A program made the position numbers and the translations under genes. Under the pieces are notes generated by a model. It saw only the letters and a list, made by a program, of their open reading frames with translations. It did no database searches and had not been told where the DNA came from. From Phocaeicola_A sp964580305 (GTDB lineage: Bacteria > Bacteroidota > Bacteroidia > Bacteroidales > Bacteroidaceae), in NCBI GenBank assembly GCA_964580305.1, contig CAZOKL010000015.1, positions 1 through 30,038 on the forward strand: a DNA stretch of 30,038 nt, read 5' to 3'. Position 1 is the first letter of the stretch. The number at the start of each line of letters is the position of its first letter. Of this stretch, positions 24,841 through 30,038 are shown one piece after another.

Positions 24841-24890
24841 GAAAAACACAAAGGTGGGCTAACTTTATTTTCGTGACACACCTTCGTGTT
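24841..24890 (-). terminator. Terminator of the DUF1573 gene
   Basis: AACACAAAGGTG (24845-24856) and CACCTTCGTGTT (24879-24890) are complementary with one mismatch; read on the minus strand the hairpin ends in TTTTTCC. It lies 19 bases beyond the DUF1573 stop codon. Confidence 0.7.
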
Positions 24891-24908
24891 TGCACAGCAG
24901 TGTTCATG

Positions 24909-25310
24909 TCATTTGGCAATCATACTGCCTTTGATTTTTAGTCGATGGATTTGAGTATTTGTGTTGGTACGGATGGTGATGTTCTTTTCAAACTCTCCGG
25001 CACGTCGGCCTTTGCCGTTGTAGGTTACTTTGATTTCGCCACTTTCTCCCGGTTTAATGGGTTCTTTGGGATAGATGGGAACGGTGCATCCGCAAGAGGC
25101 GATGGCTTGATGGATGACCAGCATGCCCTCACCCGTGTTGGTGAATTTGAAAGAACAAGTCACTGGCCCGTCTGACTCCTTGAATGAACCAAAGTTGTAT
25201 TCAGTTTTTTCAAATGTCATTTCTGGTTTTTGGTCCGTCTTGTCTTCAGCCAGTACAGAGGTGGTGGCGATGACGAAAAGCGATAAAAGAATGGTTAAAA
25301 ACTGTTTCAT
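24909..25310 (-). CDS. Secreted DUF1573 protein
   Basis: The 133-residue protein has a type I signal peptide (LTILLSLFVIATTSVLAED) and one DUF1573 domain, an immunoglobulin-like fold common in Bacteroidetes. The hallmark is EYNFGSFKESDGPVTCSFKFTNTGEGMLVIHQAIASCGCTVP, with the conserved SCGCT, followed by PIKPGESGEIKVTYNGKGR and a closing strand. Such proteins are periplasmic or surface-associated and of unknown role. The gene lies 31 bases after the nitroreductase gene with no terminator between, so the two are likely cotranscribed. Confidence 0.92.
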   Translation of the reverse strand: MKQFLTILLSLFVIATTSVLAEDKTDQKPEMTFEKTEYNFGSFKESDGPVTCSFKFTNTGEGMLVIHQAIASCGCTVPIYPKEPIKPGESGEIKVTYNGKGRRAGEFEKNITIRTNTNTQIHRLKIKGSMIAK

Positions 25311-25341
25311 GATTGTGTTGTTAAGGTTTGCTAATGCAAGT

Positions 25342-25851
25342 TTATAGATAGGTTACGATTTCATTTATTGGCTTACGTTTTGCCTCTGGTTTGTATGTCT
25401 CGTTTGGATAGCCGATGGGGATGATGGCCACAGGGGACGTGCCGGCATCGAAAGGGATAAGTTGCTTGATGAGTTCTGTGTCAAAGTTGCACACCCAACA
25501 ACTGCCCAATCCTTGGTCGGCAGCAGCCAGGCAGATGTGTTCGCAGGCGATGGCTGCGTCAATGTCAGCATGATTCTTGTCATCGTATTGCCGAATCCAA
25601 GCTTCACTGCTTACGGCACAGATGATGATGTAGAGTGGAGCTTCAGCCAACCATTCGCGGGCATAACATCGGCAGAGATTGGCTTTGCTATCCGCACTCT
25701 GCACGACCATGAATTTCCACGGTTGTTTGTTCACTGCCGAAGGTGCCAAGCGGGCACATTCGAGTATATAGTCCAGTTTTTCCTTTTCTACGGGACGGTC
25801 GGTGTAACTGCGCACCGAGTGTCTTTTCTTTGTCAATTCTATGAATTTCAT
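25342..25851 (-). CDS. Small nitroreductase-family flavoprotein
   Basis: The 169-residue product is a compact FMN-dependent nitroreductase-like enzyme. It starts MKFIELTKKRHSVRSYTDRPVE, with the RxSxRxY FMN-binding pattern, continues with CARLAPSAVNKQPWKFMVV, and has the central DIDAAIACEHICLAAADQGLGSCWV helix and FMN-binding GYPNETYKPEAKRKPINEIV end. The natural substrate is unknown. Its first 17 codons occur again on the other side of the N-gap, so the true gene is complete here and the gap is spurious. On collapsing the gap it lies 21 bases behind the RelA/SpoT gene, in the same direction. Confidence 0.92.
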   Translation of the reverse strand: MKFIELTKKRHSVRSYTDRPVEKEKLDYILECARLAPSAVNKQPWKFMVVQSADSKANLCRCYAREWLAEAPLYIIICAVSSEAWIRQYDDKNHADIDAAIACEHICLAAADQGLGSCWVCNFDTELIKQLIPFDAGTSPVAIIPIGYPNETYKPEAKRKPINEIVTYL

Positions 25852-25853
25852 GT
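25799..25853. repeat. 55-base end sequence duplicated across the scaffold gap (left copy)
   Basis: These 55 bases, covering the start of the nitroreductase gene, are identical to 25954-26008 on the other side of the Ns. They are best explained as overlapping contig ends. Confidence 0.95.
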
Positions 25854-25953
25854 NNNNNNNNNNNNNNNNNNNNNNNNNNNNNNNNNNNNNNNNNNNNNNN
25901 NNNNNNNNNNNNNNNNNNNNNNNNNNNNNNNNNNNNNNNNNNNNNNNNNNNNN
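25854..25953. other. Assembly gap of exactly 100 N
   Basis: A run of 100 N is a conventional placeholder for a gap of unknown size. Because both flanks are the same 55 bases, the real gap is probably absent and the contigs overlap. Confidence 0.97.
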
Positions 25954-26008
25954 TCGGTGTAACTGCGCACCGAGTGTCTTTTCTTTGTCAATTCTATGAA
26001 TTTCATGT
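25954..26008. repeat. 55-base end sequence duplicated across the scaffold gap (right copy)
   Basis: Identical to 25799-25853. On the minus strand it holds a second copy of the first 17 codons of the nitroreductase gene (ATG at 26004-26006), which should not be annotated as a separate gene. Confidence 0.95.
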
Positions 26009-26027
26009 CCATTGATTTTATGTGAAG

Positions 26028-28244
26028 TTAATTTCGTCTGATTTGCTTCACGCCTTTTATGGTTATCAGCTTACGGATGAGAGCTTTCAACTTGGAGGTG
26101 TCGTCAACCATTACGGTGAGTGTACCGGAGAAGAGACCATCGTTTGACGAGATGCTGATGGAACGCAGCTGTATGTTGCTCTCCTTAGAGATAATGGATG
26201 TGATGTTGTTCACGATACCGATGTCGTCATTGCCCACCACGGTCAGTGTGATGGGATAGAGCTGACCTTTGCTTTTTCCGGCCCAGCGTGCCTTCACGAT
26301 GCGGTAGCCGAAGCGGGACTGCAGTTGTGGTGCGTTGGGGCAGTCACAGCGGTGTATCTTGATGCCGCCATTGACTGTGATGAATCCAAATACGTCGTCG
26401 CCATAGATAGGGTTGCAGCACTTGGCAAGTGTGTAGTCGACGCCTTTCAGGTTTTTGTCGATGACCAGCACGTCAGTGTTTGCATTTGGCAGCTCGTCGG
26501 ATATGGGCTGGATGTTGTAATTTTCAGCGCTTCGCTGTGACGATTCGACCGATGCCTCGTTTTCTTTGCGGAGCATGGCCAGATATTTGTCAATGAAGTC
26601 GTTCACGTCAATTGTTTCGTCAGCAATGTTTTGATAAAATTCCGTGACTTCCTTGAATCCTTCTTTCTTGATGAGGCGCATCATGATAGCCTCGTCATAT
26701 TCAATTTTCCGGTTTTTGAACTTTCGTTCCAGTGTCTCTTTGGCAAAGGCCGCCTGTTTTGAGGCGATTTCTTTCAACATCTGTCGGATTTTTGTACGGG
26801 CCTTTGAGGTCGTAACAATGTTTATCCAATCCTGTTTTGGGGTTTGTGTATTTGAGGTCAAGATTTCCACTTGGTCGCCGCTTTGTAGCTGATGGCGGAT
26901 GGGAACATTGCGTCCATTGACCTTGGCTCCGATGCATTTGCATCCCAGGTTGGAGTGGATGTGAAAAGCAAAGTCGAGGACGGTTGCACCTTTAGGTAGC
27001 TTATATAAGTCACCCTTTGGAGTGAACACGAATACTTCGTCTTCATAAAGTTCCATTTTGAATTGATCCATTGCCTGGATATCATTGTCACTGTTCTCCA
27101 AAGCCTCGCGGATGGAGTTCAGCCACTCGTCAAGTCCGTTCTCACCCTTGATGCCTTTGTAGCGCCAGTGTGCGGCGAGGCCTCTTTCAGCAATTTCGTC
27201 CATGCGTTCGGTGCGAATCTGCACTTCCACCCACTTGCCTTCCGGCCCCATGACTGTGATGTGGAGTGATTCGTAGCCGTTGCTTTTCGGGATGGAGAGC
27301 CAGTCGCGCAGTCGCTTAGGGTTGGGCTGATACATATCGGTCACGATGGAGTATGCCTGCCAGCATTCCTGCTTTTCCTTGTCCAGCGGCGAATCTAGGA
27401 TGATACGGATGGCAAACAAATCGTATATGCCTTCAAACGTCGTGTGCTGCTTCTTCATTTTTTGAGCGATGGAATGGATGGACTTGGTGCGTCCTTTCAT
27501 GTGGAACTTCAGTCCAGCTTCCTCTAGCTTCTTTTGGATGGGTGCAATGAAAGCTGCGATGTAGCGATCGCGTGAGGCTTTCGTCTCGTTCAGCTTTTCC
27601 TTTATATGATAATAGATGTCGTGTTCAGTGTATTTAAGGGATAAATCTTCAAGTTCAGACTTCAGTTTATACAGTCCCAGCTTGTGGGCGAGTGGTGCAT
27701 ACAGATAAGCTGCTTCATTAGCTACTTTTATACGGGCTTCCTCGTTGGGTGAGTCCTTGATTTGCTGCATGACGTTGAGTCGGTCGGCAATCATGATCAG
27801 GATGACTCGTATGTCTTCGGCAAAAGACAGGAGGAGATTCCGGAAATTCTCGGATTCGATGGTGGGACTTTTGGCATACAGCTCGTTGATACGAATGAGC
27901 CCGTGGATGATGCCTGCCACATCTTCGCCGAAATCTTGTTTAACTTGTTCGATACTGTAATAACCGCTCTGCACACTTTCATGGAGCATGATGCCCAAGA
28001 TGGAAGCACGCTGCATTCTGATTTCTTCAGCCACGATGATAGTGGTCTTCATGTCTTTGAGGATGGGATTGAGCCCGAACACATCGCGTTTCAGCGAATG
28101 GTTTTCTGCAGCCCGGACAAGAATGGCCTTGAGTTTCCTGCAATCATCCTTGTGTAACATGTCGTCCGATAAGCGCAGCAGTTCTTTGTATAGTGTAATA
28201 AGTTCTTTATGTTCTCTCTGAGTAAAAAAAACTCGTTCTTCCAT
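26028..28244 (-). CDS. RelA/SpoT-family (p)ppGpp synthetase with degenerate hydrolase domain
   Basis: The 738-residue product has the long RSH layout: HD region (about 30-170), synthetase (about 235-365), TGS (about 402-464), helical region, conserved-cysteine part (LAKCCNPIYGDDVFGFIT, HRCDCPNAP) and C-terminal ACT (about 660-738). The synthetase core is intact: GRTKSIHSIAQKMKK, IYDLFAIRIIL, KSNGYESLHITVMGPEGKWVEVQIRT. The R-x-R-D at 311-314 (RLRD) resembles the RxKD motif. In the HD region the usual HD...ED hydrolase residues are replaced: LHESVQSG at 87-94 instead of LHDxxEDT, and no histidine where HPxxVA is expected. So it probably only makes (p)ppGpp, like E. coli RelA. It likely leads an operon with the nitroreductase and DUF1573 genes. 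Confidence 0.93.
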   Translation of the reverse strand: MEERVFFTQREHKELITLYKELLRLSDDMLHKDDCRKLKAILVRAAENHSLKRDVFGLNPILKDMKTTIIVAEEIRMQRASILGIMLHESVQSGYYSIEQVKQDFGEDVAGIIHGLIRINELYAKSPTIESENFRNLLLSFAEDIRVILIMIADRLNVMQQIKDSPNEEARIKVANEAAYLYAPLAHKLGLYKLKSELEDLSLKYTEHDIYYHIKEKLNETKASRDRYIAAFIAPIQKKLEEAGLKFHMKGRTKSIHSIAQKMKKQHTTFEGIYDLFAIRIILDSPLDKEKQECWQAYSIVTDMYQPNPKRLRDWLSIPKSNGYESLHITVMGPEGKWVEVQIRTERMDEIAERGLAAHWRYKGIKGENGLDEWLNSIREALENSDNDIQAMDQFKMELYEDEVFVFTPKGDLYKLPKGATVLDFAFHIHSNLGCKCIGAKVNGRNVPIRHQLQSGDQVEILTSNTQTPKQDWINIVTTSKARTKIRQMLKEIASKQAAFAKETLERKFKNRKIEYDEAIMMRLIKKEGFKEVTEFYQNIADETIDVNDFIDKYLAMLRKENEASVESSQRSAENYNIQPISDELPNANTDVLVIDKNLKGVDYTLAKCCNPIYGDDVFGFITVNGGIKIHRCDCPNAPQLQSRFGYRIVKARWAGKSKGQLYPITLTVVGNDDIGIVNNITSIISKESNIQLRSISISSNDGLFSGTLTVMVDDTSKLKALIRKLITIKGVKQIRRN

Positions 28245-28265
28245 ATTCTCGAATATTTTGCTTGT

Positions 28266-28277
28266 AAAGGTACCTTT
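28266..28277. promoter_or_regulatory. 12-base palindrome upstream of the RelA/SpoT gene
   Basis: AAAGGTACCTTT is a perfect palindrome. On the minus strand TACCTTTA within it is one base from TAnnTTTG and could be the -7 box of the RelA/SpoT gene, 22 bases before its ATG. Confidence 0.35.
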
Positions 28278-28314
28278 TTTCTCTATTTTGTGCTTTACTC
28301 TTCGGAAATATTTA

Positions 28315-28322
28315 TATTTTTG
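28315..28322 (+). promoter_or_regulatory. Putative -7 box of the DUF4301 gene
   Basis: TATTTTTG matches TAnnTTTG exactly and lies 59 bases before the ATG at 28382. A TTTG at 28287-28290 is the nearest -33 candidate, at a longer than usual spacing of 24. Confidence 0.45.
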
Positions 28323-28381
28323 GCAGAAAAATTAGAGATTTAGCCAACAAAGTAGTGCATTAACTTTAATTCTACAATATA

Positions 28382-29905
28382 ATGTTAACACAAGAAGACA
28401 AAGCCTTATTGGCGAAAAAAGGTATCAGTGAAGAGCAAATTGCCGCTCAGTTAGCTTGTTTTGAGAAAGGTTTTCCCTTCTTAAAGCTGGAGGCTGCGGC
28501 TTCCATCGAAAATGGCATTGTGGCACCCACAGAGTCTGAGCGTGATGCTTATATCAAAGCTTGGGAAGCATATAAGAATGAAGGTGGGCATGTCGTAACG
28601 AAATTCGTTCCGGCTTCAGGTGCTGCCAGCCGTATGTTTAAGAATCTGTTTGAGTTTTTGGGCGCAGACTATGGCGAACCGACAACGGACTTCGAAAAGA
28701 AATTTTTTAGTCAGATAGAGCATTTTGCGTTTTATGAAGACTTGAATGAGGCTTGCCGGAAGAATGCTGGCAAGGATATTCCTGCGCTACTGGTCGCAAA
28801 GGAATACAAGACTGTCATCGTTTGTCTGCTGGAAGCTGCCGGACTGAATTATGGTGCACTGCCGAAAGGTCTGCTGAAGTTCCACAAATATGAGGATGGA
28901 GCCCGCACTCCGTTAGAAGAACATTTGGTGGAAGGAGCTTTATATGCAGCAGGTGTTGACGGGAAAGTGAATGTGCACTTCACCGTGTCGCCAGAACATC
29001 GTCCCTTGTTCGAACAACTTGTGGCTGAAAAAGCCAGTAAATATGCTGAGAAATATGGTGTCGAATATCATGTGTCTTTCTCAGAACAAAAATCAAGTAC
29101 AGACACCATCGCAGCCGATATGGACAATCGTCCCTTCCGTGACGAGAAAGGGCGTCTCGTGTTCCGTCCGGGTGGTCATGGTGCACTGATTGAGAATCTG
29201 AACGATTTGGATTCTGACATAGTGTTCGTAAAGAACATCGATAATGTGGTTCCCGACCGTCTGAAAGCTGACACGGTGACTTACAAGCAGGTCATTGCCG
29301 GTGTGCTTGTGACTTTGCAGCGGAAGGTGTTCGATTATCTGCGTCTCATCGACAGCGGAAAATATACTCACAAGCAAATTGAAGAGATGATACGCTTTGT
29401 GCAACAGGGACTTTATTGTCGCAAACATGACATTAAGAATCTGGAAGACGGCGACTTGATTCTCTATCTGAAGAGCAAACTCAACCGTCCGATGCGTGTC
29501 TGTGGCATGGTGAAGAACGTGGGTGAACCGGGTGGAGGCCCGTTCCTTGCCTACAATGCTGACGGCACTGTGTCGCTTCAAATCTTGGAAAGCTCGCAAA
29601 TTGACATGAAAGACCCCGAGAAGAAAACTATGTTCGAGAAAGGAACACATTTTAATCCTGTCGACCTCGTGTGTGCCATCCGTGACTATCAGGGCCATAA
29701 GTTTGATTTGTTGCGCTATGTCGACCACGCGACAGGCTTCATCTCTTACAAGTCGAAGAACGGTAAAGACCTCAAGGCTCTCGAACTTCCAGGTCTTTGG
29801 AACGGTTCGATGAGCGACTGGAACACAGTCTTCGTCGAAGTTCCTTTGAGTACTTTCAATCCGGTGAAGACGGTAAACGACCTCCTGCGCGAGGAACATC
29901 AATGA
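28382..29905 (+). CDS. DUF4301 family protein
   Basis: The 507-residue cytoplasmic protein corresponds in length and sequence to the Bacteroidetes family DUF4301. Visible blocks are KFVPASGAASRMFKNLFEFL at about 79-98, PKGLLKFHKYEDGARTPLEEHLVEGALYA, then FRPGGHGALIENLNDLDSDIVFVKNIDNVVPDRLK and RPMRVCGMVKNVGEPGGGPFLAYNADG. The GxGAASRMF and GGHGALIEN blocks recall sugar-nucleotide or nucleotidyltransferase-like enzymes (LNDLDSDIVFVKNIDN is similar to UDP-sugar pyrophosphorylase strands), but this is only inference and no activity is assigned. It has its own promoter and a terminator. Confidence 0.9.
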   Translation: MLTQEDKALLAKKGISEEQIAAQLACFEKGFPFLKLEAAASIENGIVAPTESERDAYIKAWEAYKNEGGHVVTKFVPASGAASRMFKNLFEFLGADYGEPTTDFEKKFFSQIEHFAFYEDLNEACRKNAGKDIPALLVAKEYKTVIVCLLEAAGLNYGALPKGLLKFHKYEDGARTPLEEHLVEGALYAAGVDGKVNVHFTVSPEHRPLFEQLVAEKASKYAEKYGVEYHVSFSEQKSSTDTIAADMDNRPFRDEKGRLVFRPGGHGALIENLNDLDSDIVFVKNIDNVVPDRLKADTVTYKQVIAGVLVTLQRKVFDYLRLIDSGKYTHKQIEEMIRFVQQGLYCRKHDIKNLEDGDLILYLKSKLNRPMRVCGMVKNVGEPGGGPFLAYNADGTVSLQILESSQIDMKDPEKKTMFEKGTHFNPVDLVCAIRDYQGHKFDLLRYVDHATGFISYKSKNGKDLKALELPGLWNGSMSDWNTVFVEVPLSTFNPVKTVNDLLREEHQ

Positions 29906-29935
29906 CAAACTCCTGCATGACGGTATAACATTCTG

Positions 29936-29970
29936 GGTGTGTCGGCTGATGATGCCGGCACGCCTTTTTT
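29936..29970 (+). terminator. Terminator after the DUF4301 gene
   Basis: GGTGTGTCGGC and GCCGGCACGCC form an 11-bp stem including G-U pairs with a seven-base loop; six T residues follow. Confidence 0.85.
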
Positions 29971-30000
29971 GTTTCTATTTTCTATCCTAAAATTCCCATT

Positions 30001-30038
30001 ATGAGTTATTTGCAAGAATGCCTGCTGCGGTTGACTGC
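30001..30038 (+). CDS. Start of an unidentified gene (3' truncated by window)
   Basis: ATG at 30001 opens 12 full codons reading MSYLQECLLRLT up to the window edge. It is in the right place, 30 bases after a terminator, to be the first codons of the next gene. The piece is too short to assign a family. Confidence 0.4.
   Translation, partial: MSYLQECLLRLT

Larger units (their letters stand above)
24486..24908. other. 423-base intergenic region with promoter, transposase relic and terminator
   Basis: From left to right: the -7 box of the OmpA-type gene, AT-rich sequence, a degenerate transposase fragment at 24627-24818, and the minus-strand terminator of the DUF1573 gene at 24841-24890. Nothing else was recognised. 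Confidence 0.5.

Noticed and set aside
25462..25962. Plus-strand open frame running through the N-gap
   Set aside because: It is antisense to the nitroreductase gene and stays open only because Ns are read as unknown residues.

Overview
The window looks like a chromosomal segment of a member of the Bacteroidales, most likely in or near Prevotellaceae/Bacteroidaceae. The reasons are the Bacteroidetes-type promoter elements (close matches to TAnnTTTG with a TTTG-like box about 20 bases upstream, seen before recQ, araC-type, fur, tetR, nqr, tdh and the DUF4301 gene), the scarcity of Shine-Dalgarno sites, and family content typical of that group: a secreted GH2 beta-galactosidase, a lipoprotein M49 peptidase of the Bacteroides HECLGH type, a six-gene Na+-NQR operon, an epimerase-like threonine dehydrogenase paired with KBL, DUF1573 and DUF4301. 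No tRNA, rRNA, CRISPR array or intact insertion sequence was seen.

Layout. 1-1.7 kb: the last codons of an upstream gene, a structured intergenic region, an AT-rich secreted protein and a small lipoprotein. 1.9-7.0 kb: beta-galactosidase (+) convergent with recQ (-), sharing a long inverted repeat. 7.0-11.1 kb: a 739-base AT-rich gap, a short AraC-type regulator, a 119-base hairpin, then lipoprotein dipeptidyl peptidase III and an AlkD-like protein. 11.1-13.7 kb: fur-purA, then a convergent YigZ/IMPACT-family gene. 13.8-15.2 kb: a lone TetR regulator followed by 770 bases with a perfect 21-base operator-like palindrome, a coding-like remnant and an elaborate inverted/tandem repeat cluster. 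15.2-21.3 kb: nqrABCDEF, the respiratory Na+ pump, from a clear promoter to a strong terminator. 21.4-23.7 kb: tdh and kbl divergently transcribed, together converting threonine to glycine and acetyl-CoA. 23.8-25.3 kb: an OmpA-type lipoprotein, a transposase relic and a DUF1573 protein. 25.3-28.2 kb: nitroreductase and a RelA/SpoT homolog, separated by a 100-N gap that is almost certainly an assembly artefact. 28.4-30.0 kb: a DUF4301 gene and the first codons of another gene.

The most unusual points are: NqrC carries an N-terminal rubredoxin-like CxxC-x12-CxxC domain ahead of its membrane anchor; the RelA/SpoT protein has lost its hydrolase HD residues; a nested palindrome/tandem repeat lies upstream of nqr; a near-perfect 119-base hairpin separates the AraC-type gene from the peptidase gene; and 55-base identical flanks border the scaffold gap. 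Most of the window is otherwise ordinary core genome, and no obviously new multi-gene system was found.
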